The notes: a model not told the origin generated them from the letters alone. A stretch of DNA of 64,000 nucleotides from Legionella sp. PC997 (GCF_014109825.1 NZ_CP059576.1:357001-421000); one strand, 5' to 3'. Shown: positions 25,039-35,910, counted from the first letter of the stretch. Made by a program: numbers and translations.

Positions 25039-25686
25039 ATGGCTGATGAACCAGATATTCCAACTGCTGACGAAAACTCAGAATTTATTGATAACATCGA
25101 TAACAGCATGGACTTGCGCAAGTTGCAAATGGAAGAGGATTTAAATGATCCTGTGACTTTGGTAGAGCGGGTTTATCAAATCTGGTGGCATTGGGCTGAT
25201 TTCCAATTGTATATTGTATCTCCCTCTATCGATCTTCTTGTACCTCCAGTACTGATCAAGGCGGAACTAATTCCCGGTACAAATGAGCTTGAATTTGTCT
25301 ATCCTATTCTTGATTCGGGATCCAAATTATCTACTTCTAAAAGCGAAGAGCTAGTTTCTGCTGGAATGTCAATGTATAAGCTTTATATGACCATAGAAAA
25401 AATGATTTATATTTTGGTCGAGCGATTAAAAGAAGGCGGCATTGATAAGGAGACAGAGGTTCAGGTAGCTTTCGGTGGGCATTTGCTTCCTCAAAGAAAA
25501 GCGTTTGAGTCGATTATTAACTTACCCTATAACGTTGTAGTTACTAACTTCGATCCAGGCGCATGGGGTGAACGATACTTACAAATTGTGAAACAAAATG
25601 CAGAAAAGTTCGGATACCCTTCAGAATCGCCCAGAGAAACATTTAGACAACCACATAAAGCCTCTGGCTCTGGTCCAAAAAGATAA
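25039..25686 (+). CDS. lvgA: LvgA-like acidic adaptor of the Dot/Icm coupling complex
   Basis: The product is 215 aa, soluble, with a strongly acidic N-terminal 50 residues (MADEPDIPTADENSEFIDNI) and a basic tail ending in GSGPKR. No enzyme motif or signal peptide is visible. I assign LvgA from size, acidic composition and location: in L. pneumophila lvgA lies a few genes before sdhC, as here. LvgA binds IcmS and is part of the DotL-DotM-DotN-IcmSW-LvgA coupling complex that selects effectors. The assignment rests on memory of the family and not on a search. It is a single-gene unit between feoC and the sdh operon. Confidence 0.6.
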   Translation: MADEPDIPTADENSEFIDNIDNSMDLRKLQMEEDLNDPVTLVERVYQIWWHWADFQLYIVSPSIDLLVPPVLIKAELIPGTNELEFVYPILDSGSKLSTSKSEELVSAGMSMYKLYMTIEKMIYILVERLKEGGIDKETEVQVAFGGHLLPQRKAFESIINLPYNVVVTNFDPGAWGERYLQIVKQNAEKFGYPSESPRETFRQPHKASGSGPKR

Positions 25687-26027
25687 GAATATTCAGGCTA
25701 CTCATCGTTAATGCTTTTACTGCCTATTTAATTATTTTTAGTTGAATTTTATTACTTCACTTTATATTCTTATTATTTTTTACATCTTTACAAAAGTTTC
25801 CTTAGCAATACAATAACTTGATCTTTTATTTTGCACATCGGATATAAGCACAACAAAAGATCGAAATGCACCAAAATCTAATTATTTGCATCAGAGAATG
25901 ACAATTTGTAAAAATATTCTTTTTGATTTAAGTCAGCTATCGAAGTTCTGTCTAATAGTATTTACAAATTTATTTTGAATTAGATGGAGACAAATTAAAA
26001 TTTGCTCGGAATACGCAGGAGCTTATC
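25687..26027. other. AT-rich region upstream of sdhC
   Basis: The region between the lvgA-like gene and the sdh promoter has no coding frame worth reporting. It is strongly AT-rich, with runs of T and A, which suits a curved or nucleoid-protein-bound control region for the sdh operon. No defined site is visible. Confidence 0.35.
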
Positions 26028-26055
26028 TTGCACGATAAAAACAGAGTGCTATACT
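26028..26055 (+). promoter_or_regulatory. Sigma-70-type promoter of the sdh operon
   Basis: TTGCAC (26028-26033), a 16-base spacer, then TATACT (26050-26055) preceded by TG at the extended -10 position. It lies 50 bp before the sdhC start. Confidence 0.65.
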
Positions 26056-26104
26056 TCGCATTTGTGCTATTTAATTAACTTTTTAATTAAGGAAGAAATT
26101 CACA

Positions 26105-26479
26105 GTGAACAAAAAAAGACCCGTTAATCTGGATTTGGGCAGTTTAAAATATCCCCCTATGGCTATAGCGTCCATCTTACATAGGATTTCAGGGGTAGTT
26201 TTATTTTTACTGTTACCCATTATGCTGTACATCTTTGGTCAGTCCGTGCAATCAGAAGAAACATTTGCGCAGGTGAAAAATTTGCTATCTCATCCCGCTT
26301 ATAAAATGGTTATGTGGGCGTTTGGTGCCTCGATGATTTACCATTTACTTGCAGGGATTAGGCATCTTTTGATGGATATAGGGGTTGGTGAGCATCTTGA
26401 TGCTGGTAGACGTTCTGCTGTGTTAGTCATTTTTCTTGCCATTATTTTGTCAATTTTTCTAGGAATCTGGATATGGTAA
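26105..26479 (+). CDS. sdhC: Succinate dehydrogenase cytochrome b556 subunit SdhC
   Basis: The product is 124 aa with three membrane helices (about 28-50, 65-88, 103-124). It has the family signature SILHRISGV near residue 24 (the Ser/Arg quinone site) and the haem-ligand His in YHLLAGIRHLLMD near residue 84. It anchors complex II in the inner membrane and passes electrons to quinone. It is translated from a GTG at 26105. First gene of sdhCDAB; overlaps sdhD by 7 bp. Confidence 0.95.
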   Translation: MNKKRPVNLDLGSLKYPPMAIASILHRISGVVLFLLLPIMLYIFGQSVQSEETFAQVKNLLSHPAYKMVMWAFGASMIYHLLAGIRHLLMDIGVGEHLDAGRRSAVLVIFLAIILSIFLGIWIW

Positions 26480-26820
26480 ATAATGTCACCAGCTTAACAG
26501 GTAATGGGTTAAAGGATTGGTTGATTCAACGCGTTACAGCAGTTTATTTTGCTGCATATTCCTTTTTTATAATTGGTTTTTTGTTGTTGCACCCTGAACT
26601 GGGTTTTGCACAATGGCACGCTCTTTTTTCCAATATATTAGTTCGAATTGCATCACTTATCGCATTGTTTGCGCTTTCATTGCACGCATGGATAGGTATT
26701 TGGACTGTAACTACCGACTATATGAAGTGTACTGCTCTTCGTTTATCAGTACAAATGTTCGTACTTTTATGGCTCCTGATTCAATTCATCTGGGCCTTAA
26801 TGATCCTTTGGGGGCAGTAG
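26473..26820 (+). CDS. sdhD: Succinate dehydrogenase membrane anchor SdhD
   Basis: The product is 115 aa with three membrane helices. The N-terminus [19 protein letters not shown] and the haem/quinone segment [14 protein letters not shown] are typical for SdhD. It pairs with SdhC to hold haem b and the quinone site. It overlaps sdhC by 7 bp and is followed by sdhA after one base, indicating tight coupling. Confidence 0.94.
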   Translation: MVNNVTSLTGNGLKDWLIQRVTAVYFAAYSFFIIGFLLLHPELGFAQWHALFSNILVRIASLIALFALSLHAWIGIWTVTTDYMKCTALRLSVQMFVLLWLLIQFIWALMILWGQ

Positions 26821-26821
26821 C

Positions 26822-28591
26822 ATGGCAATTGCACGTAACACATTTGATGCAGTAATAATTGGAGCTGGTGGAGCTGGAATGCGTGCCGCATTGCAGATGG
26901 CAAATTCTGGCTTAAAGGTCGCACTTTTATCTAAAGTATTTCCAACTCGTTCACATACAGTATCTGCCCAAGGAGGTATTACTTGTGCATTGGGTAATGC
27001 GCACGATGATGATTGGCGTTGGCATATGTATGATACCGTGAAAGGGGCGGACTATATTGGCGATCAAGATTCAATTGAATACCTGTGTAAAACAGGTCCC
27101 GAAGCCGTATATGAACTTGAGCATATGGGATTGCCTTTTTCACGCATGGATAATGGCAGAATTTATCAACGCCAGTTTGGTGGTCAATCCAAGAATTTTG
27201 GTGGTGATCAAGCAGCACGTACTTGTGCTGCAGCGGATAGAACTGGACATGCTTTATTACATACCCTCTATCAACAAAATTTAAAAGCTAAAACACACGT
27301 ATTTAGTGAATGGTATGCTCTTGATCTTGTTAAAGATTCGCATGGACATATATCTGGTGTTACTGCAATGTGTATCGAAACCGGTGAAGTCGTATTTTTC
27401 CAATCGCGAGTATGTATTTTGGCTACCGGTGGCGCAGGTCGTATTTATCAATCGACAACCAATGCCTTTATTAATACCGGGGATGGTTTTGGTATGGCAT
27501 TAAGGGCAGGTATCCCCTTACAAGATATGGAAATGTGGCAATTCCATCCTACCGGAATTGCTGGAGCCGGTGTTTTGGTAACTGAAGGGTGTCGAGGTGA
27601 AGGCGGTTATCTGATTAACAAAGACGGTGAACGTTTTATGGAGCGTTATGCACCGAGAGTTAAAGATTTAGCTTCCCGGGATGTAGTTGCTCGCTCTATG
27701 GCTCTCGAGATCCGTGCAGGTAAAGGTTTTGATCCCAAAGGAGTGGATCACGTTAAATTAAAATTGGATCACTTAGGTTCCGATCTGATTAAGTCACGCT
27801 TACCTGGTATTCGTGAGTTATCTATGAAATTCGCCGGAGTTGATCCAATTGTTGAACCAATTCCAGTGGTTCCTACCTGCCACTACAGCATGGGTGGTAT
27901 CCCTACAAATATGCATGGGCAAGTACTTACCAAAACCAACGGTGTAGAACATATCGTAGAAGGTTTATATGCCGTAGGTGAGTGCGCGTGCGTTTCGGTA
28001 CATGGTGCAAACCGTTTAGGTGGTAATTCATTACTGGACTTAGTCGTTTTTGGTCGAGCAGCAGGATTGCATGTTGAAGAGTTATGGCAATCAAATCATT
28101 TACCTGAGATGACTTATATTAGTGAGGATGATATTGCTCCGTCTTTACAGCGATATAATCGATGGAACAATTCAACTGAGGGTGAAAGCCCAGCAGTGAT
28201 TCATGATGAAATGCAACGTGTAATGCAAGAGGACTTTGGCGTCTTCAGAACCGGTGAAGTAATGGCTTCTGGCTTAAAACGTCTTCAGGCTCTGCGGGAA
28301 CGTTTAGCACATGCAAAATTAGAAGACAAAAGCAAGATATTTAATACGGAGCGAGTCACTGCATTAGAGTTAGATAATTTAATGGCAACTGCATATGCTA
28401 CAGCGCAGTCTGCAATTGTTCGTACGGAAAGTCGAGGTGCTCATAGTCGTGAAGATTATCCGAAACGTGATGATGCCAACTGGATTAAACATACGCTATA
28501 TTTTGAGGAAGGTGAGAAGATTGACTTTCGTCCCGTGAATACATCACCCAAGCACGTCGAGCCTTTTGCGCCAAAAGAACGCGTTTACTAA
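26822..28591 (+). CDS. sdhA: Succinate dehydrogenase flavoprotein subunit SdhA
   Basis: The product is 589 aa, full length. The FAD-binding [14 protein letters not shown] is at residue 14. The His that carries covalent FAD lies in [11 protein letters not shown] near residue 45. The catalytic region includes [25 protein letters not shown] in two parts near 240-260 and the [13 protein letters not shown] motif near 395. It oxidises succinate to fumarate. Third gene of sdhCDAB. Confidence 0.97.
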   Translation: MAIARNTFDAVIIGAGGAGMRAALQMANSGLKVALLSKVFPTRSHTVSAQGGITCALGNAHDDDWRWHMYDTVKGADYIGDQDSIEYLCKTGPEAVYELEHMGLPFSRMDNGRIYQRQFGGQSKNFGGDQAARTCAAADRTGHALLHTLYQQNLKAKTHVFSEWYALDLVKDSHGHISGVTAMCIETGEVVFFQSRVCILATGGAGRIYQSTTNAFINTGDGFGMALRAGIPLQDMEMWQFHPTGIAGAGVLVTEGCRGEGGYLINKDGERFMERYAPRVKDLASRDVVARSMALEIRAGKGFDPKGVDHVKLKLDHLGSDLIKSRLPGIRELSMKFAGVDPIVEPIPVVPTCHYSMGGIPTNMHGQVLTKTNGVEHIVEGLYAVGECACVSVHGANRLGGNSLLDLVVFGRAAGLHVEELWQSNHLPEMTYISEDDIAPSLQRYNRWNNSTEGESPAVIHDEMQRVMQEDFGVFRTGEVMASGLKRLQALRERLAHAKLEDKSKIFNTERVTALELDNLMATAYATAQSAIVRTESRGAHSREDYPKRDDANWIKHTLYFEEGEKIDFRPVNTSPKHVEPFAPKERVY

Positions 28592-28605
28592 AGAGGATAC
28601 ATTAC

Positions 28606-29331
28606 ATGGCAGCAGATAGTAGAACATTGACCCTATCAATATATCGCTATAATCCTGAGGTGGATGCTAAGCCTTATATGAAAGATTATGAATTGGAGGT
28701 TCCAGTTAAAAGTGATCCTATGTTACTTACGTTACTTGAACGTTTGAAAGCAGAGCAGGATCCCTCAATTACGTACAGACGTTCTTGTCGCGAAGGAGTA
28801 TGCGGTTCAGATGGCATGAATATTAATGGGACAAATGGCTTGGCATGTATTACCCATGTGTCCCAGTTGAATACTGATAAAATTGTTATTCGTCCTTTAC
28901 CGGGATTTCCAGTTATTCGTGATTTAGCAGTGGATATGACGCAGTTTTATCAGCAATACGAGCGTATCGAGCCTTATTTGCAAAATAATGAGATTCCACC
29001 AGCCCAAGAACGGTTGCAATCACCAGAGGAACGCGCTCAACTTGATGGATTATATGAATGTATTTTGTGCGCATGTTGTACCAGTTCGTGTCCTTCATTC
29101 TGGTGGAATCCTGAAAAATTTGTTGGTCCTGCTGGTTTATTACAGGCAAGACGATTTTTAGCAGACAGCCGTGATACCGCAACAGCTCATCGTTTGGATA
29201 AATTACAAGATCCATTCAGTGTGTTTCGGTGTCGAAGTATTATGAATTGTACTAATGTCTGCCCGAAAGGACTCAATCCGACGAAAGCAATTTCCGAGAT
29301 TCGCCTACAAATGTTGACACAAGAAACCTAA
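28606..29331 (+). CDS. sdhB: Succinate dehydrogenase iron-sulfur subunit SdhB
   Basis: The product is 241 aa. The [2Fe-2S] ligands are in SCREGVCGSDG and LACIT near residues 59-85, the [4Fe-4S] ligands in CILCACCTSSCP near 150, and the [3Fe-4S] ligands in CRSIMNCTNVCPKG near 207. All ligands are in place. It passes electrons from FAD to the quinone site. AGAGGA lies before the ATG. It ends the sdh operon; sucA follows 204 bp later. Confidence 0.97.
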   Translation: MAADSRTLTLSIYRYNPEVDAKPYMKDYELEVPVKSDPMLLTLLERLKAEQDPSITYRRSCREGVCGSDGMNINGTNGLACITHVSQLNTDKIVIRPLPGFPVIRDLAVDMTQFYQQYERIEPYLQNNEIPPAQERLQSPEERAQLDGLYECILCACCTSSCPSFWWNPEKFVGPAGLLQARRFLADSRDTATAHRLDKLQDPFSVFRCRSIMNCTNVCPKGLNPTKAISEIRLQMLTQET

Positions 29332-29437
29332 TAGTACTTTTCTTGTTTATTGGTACTGGTAAAAGCCATATATAGAAAAATATAATTCCTGTAAGACGGG
29401 GAACCTCTTAAATGTGCTCGAAACCAGTATAAGGATG

Positions 29438-29457
29438 ATCCCCGCACTTGCGGGGAT
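29438..29457. repeat. Perfect GC-rich hairpin between sdhB and sucA
   Basis: ATCCCCGC (29438-29445), loop ACTT, GCGGGGAT (29450-29457): 8 perfect pairs in an otherwise AT-rich gap. A second GGGGAT follows at about 29475. The sequence looks like a type I-E CRISPR repeat core but stands alone. It may be a REP-like element or an mRNA-stability hairpin between sdh and suc. No U-tract follows. Confidence 0.55.
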
Positions 29458-29535
29458 AGCTGTTTTATCCACGGGGATGAGTGGAATACCCAATTTACTG
29501 GTGGTAGTGATTAATACCCCTTTGGAGAAAAGAAA

Positions 29536-32337
29536 ATGAGCAGTTCCGATCTGCAAAAAAAATGGGCTTCTTCCTATTTATCTGGCGGAAGTATGGCTTA
29601 TGTTGATAGTCTGTATGAAGATTATCTTGCTGACCCCAGCTCGGTTTCATCCGATTGGCGAGCAGTATTTAGTGCTTTGCCTAAGGTGAATACCGAAAAG
29701 GAATTCTCACATAGAGATATTCGTGATTATTTTTTGCAGAATGCAGATAAAAAAACCATACCTGTAGCCCAAGCCTCAGACAGTCAGCAATTTAGGATTG
29801 CCGACTTGATCAACGCATATCGCTCATTGGGTCATCATGCGGCTAAACTTGATCCATTGGAAATGACGGAACGCACACCGGTCCCTGCACTGGAACTGGA
29901 GTATCACCACTTATCTAATGTAGATAGAAATCGTAAGTTTTTTGCAGGCACTACATTTGATGGTCCAGAAATGACTCTGGACGAAATATATCAAGCGCTG
30001 CGCGAAACGTATTGCAGCAGTATTGGTATTGAATACATGCATATTTCTAATACTGAAGAAATAGAATGGCTACAAGCACGAATGGAGTCGGTACGCGGTC
30101 GACTTAAATTAGATGCGGCAAAAAAAATGCAAATTTTAAAAGACTTAATTGCTGCAGACGGTTTAGAACGTTATTTAGGGACACGTTATGTAGGGCAAAA
30201 GCGATTCTCTCTTGAAGGGGGCGATTCATTAATTCCCATGATGAAAGAAATCATTGAGTGTGCCGGTAAAGGTAATGTTAAAGAGTTAGTTATCGGTATG
30301 GCACATCGAGGTCGTTTAAATGTGTTGGTGAATGTATTGGGTAAAGAACCCAATCAATTGTTCCAAGAGTTTGAAGGAAAAATAAAATATGAACGTACTG
30401 GGGATGTGAAATATCATTTAGGCTTTTCTTCAGATATAAGAACCAATTCAGGTTCAGTAGTACATTTGGCTTTGGCTTTTAACCCCTCACATTTAGAAAT
30501 TATTGGACCTGTAGTAGAGGGGTCGGTACGTTCTCGTTTAGGTCGTCGTAGCGATCTGGGCAAAAAGGAAAAAGTTGTTCCTATTCTTATCCATGGGGAT
30601 GCTGCATTTGCCGGTCAGGGCGTGGTGATGGAAACCTTTAATTTTTCTCAGGCACGTGGTTATAGCACGGGTGGTACAGTCCACATTGTTATTAATAACC
30701 AAATAGGCTTTACTACCAGTAATCCTTTGGATGCACGCTCTACTTTATATTGTACTGATGTGGCCAAAATGGTTCAGGCACCTGTTTTACATGTGAATGG
30801 TGATGATCCCGAAGCGGTCGTATTCGCAACGAAGCTTGCATTTGATTTCAGAATGAAATTTAAACGAGATGTCGTAGTGGATCTCGTATGTTATCGACGC
30901 CACGGGCACAATGAGGCAGATGAACCTGCGGTAACTCAACCTGCGATGTACCGTAAAATTAAATCCATGCGTCCTCTGCGTGAAATCTATGCCGAGCAAT
31001 TGACCCAAGAAGGTTTACTAACCAGTAAAGATGCTGAACAATTAGTAGAAGCATATCGTGATACTCTGGATCAGGGTAAAGCGGTTGTCGATCTGGTTCA
31101 TGGTGATTATGAAGGAAAGTATGCAGTAGATTGGACTCCCTATCTGAATGCAAAATGGACGGATAAAGTAGATACCACTATTAAAAAAGAAAACTTACAA
31201 AAATTAGCTAAAATCTTAAGCGAGTTACCGAAAGGCTTTACATTACATCCGGTGGTTCAACGCTTATTAAATGAGCGCGATAAAATGACGGCCGGTGATT
31301 TACCAATGAACTGGGGGTATGCTGAGATAATGGCATACGCTAGTTTAGTTCAAGAAGGTTATGGGGTTCGTTTATCTGGCCAGGATTCTGGAAGAGGAAC
31401 TTTTGCTCATCGTCATGCTGTATTGCATGATGCTGAAACTGGAGAAACCTTTACACCTTTAGAACAAATAACTAATGAACTAGACCGCCCTTTTTCAGTA
31501 ATCGATTCAGTGCTTTCTGAAGAAGCCGTATTGGCTTTCGAATATGGGTTCGCCGCCTCTGCACCTAATTTCTTGGTACTTTGGGAAGCTCAGTTCGGTG
31601 ATTTCGCCAATGGGGCGCAAGTGGTTATCGATCAATTCATTAGTTCTGGTGAGCAAAAATGGGGTCGTCTATGTGGTTTAGTTATGCTCTTGCCTCATGG
31701 ATATGAAGGACAAGGCCCTGAGCACTCTTCTGCCCGTCTAGAGCGTTACATGCAACTTTGCGCTCAGCACAATATGCAAGTTTGTACGCCAACTACCCCT
31801 GCTCAGATCTTCCATTTATTAAGAAGACAGGTTATCCGTAATTTCCGTAAGCCATTAATTGTTATGACTCCCAAGAGTCTGCTACGTCATAAACTAGCAG
31901 TTTCTCCTTTGGAGGATTTATTCAAAGGTAAGTTTCACACTATTATTCCGGAAATTGATGCGATAGATGCACAAAAAGTTACAAAAGTGGTACTGTGCTG
32001 TGGAAAAGTTTATTATGATTTGCTGCAAATGCGTCGTGATAAAGAATTAAACCATATTGCATTGGTGCGAATTGAGCAATTATATCCGTTCCCTAAAAAA
32101 GCACTTACTACGGAGCTCAATAAATATCCTCAAGCCAAGAAGATTATTTGGTGTCAGGAAGAGCCGCAGAATCAAGGGGTATGGTTCTCTTCTCAACATA
32201 ATATAATAGATTGTTTGCGTCCTGAACAAACCTTGCATTATGCCGGAAGAGAATTTGCTGCGGCACCTGCAGCAGGAAGCCCTGCTCTGCATGCAAAAGA
32301 ACAACAAGCTTTAGTAGAGCAAGCTTTATTGGACTGA
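29536..32337 (+). CDS. sucA: 2-oxoglutarate dehydrogenase E1 component SucA
   Basis: The product is 933 aa, normal length. The N-terminal SGGSMAYVDSLYEDYLADP is the E1o hallmark for E2 binding. The thiamine diphosphate-binding part includes IGMAHRGRLNVL near residue 255, HGDAAFAGQGVVMETF near 355 and NNQIGFTTS near 390, and the C-terminal half has the DSGRGTFAHRHAV motif near 620. It decarboxylates 2-oxoglutarate and transfers succinyl to the lipoyl arm of SucB. AAAGAAAA is the weak ribosome site near the ATG. Confidence 0.97.
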   Translation: MSSSDLQKKWASSYLSGGSMAYVDSLYEDYLADPSSVSSDWRAVFSALPKVNTEKEFSHRDIRDYFLQNADKKTIPVAQASDSQQFRIADLINAYRSLGHHAAKLDPLEMTERTPVPALELEYHHLSNVDRNRKFFAGTTFDGPEMTLDEIYQALRETYCSSIGIEYMHISNTEEIEWLQARMESVRGRLKLDAAKKMQILKDLIAADGLERYLGTRYVGQKRFSLEGGDSLIPMMKEIIECAGKGNVKELVIGMAHRGRLNVLVNVLGKEPNQLFQEFEGKIKYERTGDVKYHLGFSSDIRTNSGSVVHLALAFNPSHLEIIGPVVEGSVRSRLGRRSDLGKKEKVVPILIHGDAAFAGQGVVMETFNFSQARGYSTGGTVHIVINNQIGFTTSNPLDARSTLYCTDVAKMVQAPVLHVNGDDPEAVVFATKLAFDFRMKFKRDVVVDLVCYRRHGHNEADEPAVTQPAMYRKIKSMRPLREIYAEQLTQEGLLTSKDAEQLVEAYRDTLDQGKAVVDLVHGDYEGKYAVDWTPYLNAKWTDKVDTTIKKENLQKLAKILSELPKGFTLHPVVQRLLNERDKMTAGDLPMNWGYAEIMAYASLVQEGYGVRLSGQDSGRGTFAHRHAVLHDAETGETFTPLEQITNELDRPFSVIDSVLSEEAVLAFEYGFAASAPNFLVLWEAQFGDFANGAQVVIDQFISSGEQKWGRLCGLVMLLPHGYEGQGPEHSSARLERYMQLCAQHNMQVCTPTTPAQIFHLLRRQVIRNFRKPLIVMTPKSLLRHKLAVSPLEDLFKGKFHTIIPEIDAIDAQKVTKVVLCCGKVYYDLLQMRRDKELNHIALVRIEQLYPFPKKALTTELNKYPQAKKIIWCQEEPQNQGVWFSSQHNIIDCLRPEQTLHYAGREFAAAPAAGSPALHAKEQQALVEQALLD

Positions 32338-32353
32338 TTGTAAGTTTATCGTA

Positions 32354-32388
32354 GTCTGGATTACTGCTTTGCTTTTTACCCAGGTTAC
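32354..32388. repeat. Dispersed palindrome copy between sucA and sucB
   Basis: The sequence matches the hairpin at 18001-18029 at most positions (TCTGGATT, CTGCTTTGCTTT, TACCCAGG). It lies in the 90-bp sucA-sucB gap. It is a member of the same short repeat family; pairing TCTGG with CCAGG is imperfect. Confidence 0.5.
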
Positions 32389-32427
32389 AATGTGTTAACG
32401 AATTTAATAAAATAAGAAGGTATAACC

Positions 32428-33651
32428 ATGTCTATTGAAGTCAAAGTACCTGTTTTGCCTGAATCGGTGGCTGATGCAACTGTAGCTGCATGGCATAAAA
32501 AAGTAGGTGATAAAGTTACTCGTGATGAGAATTTACTCGATTTGGAAACGGACAAAGTCGTCTTGGAAGTCCCGGCTCCTGCTGATGGAATACTGGCTGA
32601 AATAATGTTTCAAACAGGCGACACAGTTCGTTCTGGCCAATTACTTGCAAAAATAAAAGCTGGCGCTGGATCTGAGGCTCAAGCCGAGAAGAAAGAAGAT
32701 AAAGCTGAATCACTGAAGGAAAATGAACAGGCTGAACGTGAGGAAGTAAGTGCAAAAGAAGATAAGTCAACCAGTCCTGTAGTTCGACGCATAATGGCAG
32801 AACATGACCTTCAACCTGGGCAAATAAAAGGCAGTGGCAAAGAAGGTCGGATTACGAAAGAAGATGTTCTCGCTTACATAGAGTCGAGTAGAGAAAAAAC
32901 ATCCGGTAAAGAAAGTGGGAAAGAGCAACCCCCCAAAGCATCTATGGGTCTACGTGAAGAACGTCGAGTTCCAATGACACGGTTAAGGGCTAAAATTGCG
33001 GAGCGCTTATTAGAAGCACAACACAATGCAGCGATGTTGACGACTTTTAATGAAATAAATTTGAAAGCCGTTATGGATTTGCGTGCTCAATATAAAGACA
33101 GTTTTGAGAAAAAACATGGCGTAAAACTTGGATTTATGTCTTTTTTCACCAAAGCAGTCGTTGAGTCATTAAAGCGTTTTCCCGCAGTGAATGCTTCTAT
33201 AGATGGTCAGGATGTGGTCTATCATGGCTTTTATGATATAGGTATTGCGGTATCTACAGAAAGAGGGCTGGTCGTACCGGTGATTCGTGATGCGGATCAG
33301 ATGAGTATGGCTGATATTGAATTAGCAATCAACGATGCTGCAAAAAAGGCTAGAGAGGGTAAATTAGCCATGGAAGATATGCAAGGAGGTACCTTTACTA
33401 TTACTAATGGTGGGGTATTTGGTTCTTTATTGGCAACTCCGATCATTAATCCACCCCAAACAGGAATTTTGGGAATGCACAAAATTGAAGATAGACCTGT
33501 AGTGGAAAAAGGACAAATAGTGATTCGTCCTATGATGTATGTGGCTTTATCTTATGATCATCGATTGATTGACGGTAAAGATTCAGTACAGTTTTTGGTA
33601 AGTGTGAAAGAGTTATTGGAAGATCCTGCTCGTCTTTTGCTTAATGTTTAA
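32428..33651 (+). CDS. sucB: 2-oxoglutarate dehydrogenase E2 (dihydrolipoamide succinyltransferase) SucB
   Basis: The product is 407 aa. The lipoyl domain carries the lipoylated Lys in [10 protein letters not shown] near residue 43. A charged linker rich in Lys and Glu (about 80-112) leads to the E1/E3-binding domain ([22 protein letters not shown]) and the catalytic domain, which has the active-site [10 protein letters not shown] near residue 378. It moves succinyl to CoA. It follows sucA by 90 bp. The E3 subunit gene is not in the window. Confidence 0.97.
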   Translation: MSIEVKVPVLPESVADATVAAWHKKVGDKVTRDENLLDLETDKVVLEVPAPADGILAEIMFQTGDTVRSGQLLAKIKAGAGSEAQAEKKEDKAESLKENEQAEREEVSAKEDKSTSPVVRRIMAEHDLQPGQIKGSGKEGRITKEDVLAYIESSREKTSGKESGKEQPPKASMGLREERRVPMTRLRAKIAERLLEAQHNAAMLTTFNEINLKAVMDLRAQYKDSFEKKHGVKLGFMSFFTKAVVESLKRFPAVNASIDGQDVVYHGFYDIGIAVSTERGLVVPVIRDADQMSMADIELAINDAAKKAREGKLAMEDMQGGTFTITNGGVFGSLLATPIINPPQTGILGMHKIEDRPVVEKGQIVIRPMMYVALSYDHRLIDGKDSVQFLVSVKELLEDPARLLLNV

Positions 33652-33836
33652 TGAAATGTAACAGTGAAATTCGCATTGACGCATAAATGTATCTGGGGGA
33701 AGGCGTAGCTGGAACCCAGAGGTTTTAAGTTTATCTTAGTATATCCTGCAATTGATCTTATTATTCGTTCCAGGATATATGCATAAATGAACACTTATGC
33801 TAGTGACGGATTTTGCTTTTTAGAAAGGTAATCGCA

Positions 33837-34997
33837 ATGAATTTACATGAATACCAGGCCAAACAATTATTTGCTAGTTATAATTTACCCGTACCAAACG
33901 GTGAAGTTGCTTACAGCGTTGATGATGCAATGCAAGTTGCCGGACAGTTATCTACTCCCCGTTGGGTTGTTAAAGCACAGGTCCACGCTGGGGGTAGGGG
34001 AAAAGCCGGTGGTGTGAAATTAGTAGCAAATAAAGATGAGTTAGCTGCAGCAGTTAAAGCATTATTAGGTACTCGTTTAGTTACTTATCAAACGGATGCT
34101 CATGGACAACCGGTTAATGCTGTTTTAATTGAAGAAACATGTGATATCGGCAGAGAATTATATCTTGGAGCGGTTGTTGATCGTGCTACACGTCGTGTCG
34201 TATTCATGGCTTCTACGGAAGGTGGTGTAGAAATAGAAAAAGTGGCTGAAGAAACGCCCGAAAAAATTTTTAAAGTAATTGTGGATCCATTAGTTGGTGT
34301 CATGCCATTTCAATGTCGCGAGGTGGCATTCAAATTAGGTCTTAAAGACGATCAAATAAAGCAATTTACACAGTTGATGATGGGCTTGGGTAAAATGTTT
34401 GTTGATTGTGATCTGAGCTTATTAGAAATCAATCCACTGGTAGTAACAAAACAAGAACAATTAATTTGTTTGGATGGAAAAATTAATATAGATGGCAACG
34501 CGTTATACCGTCAACCTAAATTAAAAAGCATGCGCGATACCAGTCAAGAAGATGAGCGAGAAAATCGTGCCAGCGATTGGGAGTTAAACTATATTCCTCT
34601 GGATGGAACGATTGGCTGCATGGTGAACGGTGCAGGTTTGGCGATGGCGACCATGGATGTGATTAAGCTTCACGGTGGTGAACCCGCTAACTTCCTTGAT
34701 GTGGGTGGTGGCGCGACTAAAGAACGAGTAAGTGAGGCACTGAAAATTATTGTTTCTGATGATAAAGTCAAAGGCATTTTAGTCAATATTTTTGGCGGCA
34801 TCGTTCGTTGTGACCTCATTGCCGATGGTATTTTAGCCGCAGTGAAAGAAGTCGATGTGAAAATTCCTGTGGTGGTACGTCTTGAGGGTAATAATGCACA
34901 ACTAGGTGCTGATATTTTAAATAAAAGTGATTTGAATGTGATTGCTGCAACCAGTTTAACTGATGCTGCGAAAAAGATTGTGGCAGCTGTTGCTTAA
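33837..34997 (+). CDS. sucC: Succinyl-CoA synthetase beta subunit SucC
   Basis: The product is 386 aa from the ATG at 33837, giving the family start [20 protein letters not shown] is the ribosome site. The longer reading from 33813 is not supported. The ATP-grasp domain shows [18 protein letters not shown] near residue 42 and the C-terminal part [12 protein letters not shown] and [11 protein letters not shown]. It makes ATP or GTP from succinyl-CoA with SucD. A gap of 185 bp separates it from sucB, so it may have its own promoter. Confidence 0.97.
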   Translation: MNLHEYQAKQLFASYNLPVPNGEVAYSVDDAMQVAGQLSTPRWVVKAQVHAGGRGKAGGVKLVANKDELAAAVKALLGTRLVTYQTDAHGQPVNAVLIEETCDIGRELYLGAVVDRATRRVVFMASTEGGVEIEKVAEETPEKIFKVIVDPLVGVMPFQCREVAFKLGLKDDQIKQFTQLMMGLGKMFVDCDLSLLEINPLVVTKQEQLICLDGKINIDGNALYRQPKLKSMRDTSQEDERENRASDWELNYIPLDGTIGCMVNGAGLAMATMDVIKLHGGEPANFLDVGGGATKERVSEALKIIVSDDKVKGILVNIFGGIVRCDLIADGILAAVKEVDVKIPVVVRLEGNNAQLGADILNKSDLNVIAATSLTDAAKKIVAAVA

Positions 34998-35019
34998 TTA
35001 CTAAATTTCGAGGTTAACA

Positions 35020-35895
35020 ATGAGTGTATTGGTTAATAAAAATACTAAGGTATTGTGTCAGGGGTTTACTGGAAAGCAAGGAACTTATCATTCAGAACAA
35101 GCGATTGCTTATGGCACACGTATGGTTGGTGGTGTGACCCCAGGCAAAGGCGGGCAGAAGCATTTAGATTTACCGGTATTTAATACCATGCGCGAAGCCG
35201 TGGAAGAAACCAAAGCGGAAGCGAGCGTGATCTACGTTCCGGCGCCCTTTTGTAAAGATTCTATTTTAGAAGCGGCTGATGCGGGCATTCAATTAATTGT
35301 TTGTATCACTGAGGGTGTTCCCGTACTGGATATGTTACAAGTTAAAGTGTATTTGGAAAATAATACTCAAGCTCGTTTGATTGGACCCAATTGTCCTGGA
35401 ATTATTACCCCCGGCGAGTGCAAAATTGGAATTATGCCCGGTTCTATTCATTTACCTGGAAAAGTAGGTATTGTTTCACGTTCAGGAACATTAACGTATG
35501 AAGCAGTAAAACAAACTACAGATAAAGGTTTTGGACAAAGTACGTGTATCGGTATAGGCGGCGATCCCATTCCAGGAACCAGTTTTATTGATGCTTTAGC
35601 TTTATTTGAGCAGGATCCTAAAACTGAAGCCATTATTATGGTAGGGGAGATCGGTGGATCTGCAGAAGAAGAAGCTGCTGAATACATTAAATCGCATGTC
35701 AGCAAACCAGTAGTATCCTATATTGCAGGGGTAACAGCACCTGCTGGGAAACGTATGGGGCATGCTGGTGCAATCATTTCGGGTGGCAAAGGGACTGCAG
35801 CAGAAAAATATGCCGCTTTAGAAGCAGCAGGCGTGAGAACTGTACGTTCGCCTGCAGATCTAGGTGATGCAATTGCCGAAGTTACAGGCTGGTAA
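35020..35895 (+). CDS. sucD: Succinyl-CoA synthetase alpha subunit SucD
   Basis: The product is 291 aa. It has the CoA-binding Rossmann start [11 protein letters not shown] near residue 14, [12 protein letters not shown] near 123 and the phosphohistidine loop [14 protein letters not shown] near residue 247. Length and motifs are normal. It lies 22 bp after sucC with GAGG before the ATG. A hairpin with a CCTGGGTTA stem follows. Confidence 0.97.
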   Translation: MSVLVNKNTKVLCQGFTGKQGTYHSEQAIAYGTRMVGGVTPGKGGQKHLDLPVFNTMREAVEETKAEASVIYVPAPFCKDSILEAADAGIQLIVCITEGVPVLDMLQVKVYLENNTQARLIGPNCPGIITPGECKIGIMPGSIHLPGKVGIVSRSGTLTYEAVKQTTDKGFGQSTCIGIGGDPIPGTSFIDALALFEQDPKTEAIIMVGEIGGSAEEEAAEYIKSHVSKPVVSYIAGVTAPAGKRMGHAGAIISGGKGTAAEKYAALEAAGVRTVRSPADLGDAIAEVTGW

Positions 35896-35910
35896 TTTAT
35901 CTGGATGTTG

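Noticed and set aside
28913..29215. 100-codon minus-strand frame inside sdhB
   Set aside because: Antisense shadow of the iron-sulfur ligand region.
29438..29480. CRISPR array
   Set aside because: Only one full repeat-like hairpin, no second copy at spacer distance, and no cas genes in the window.
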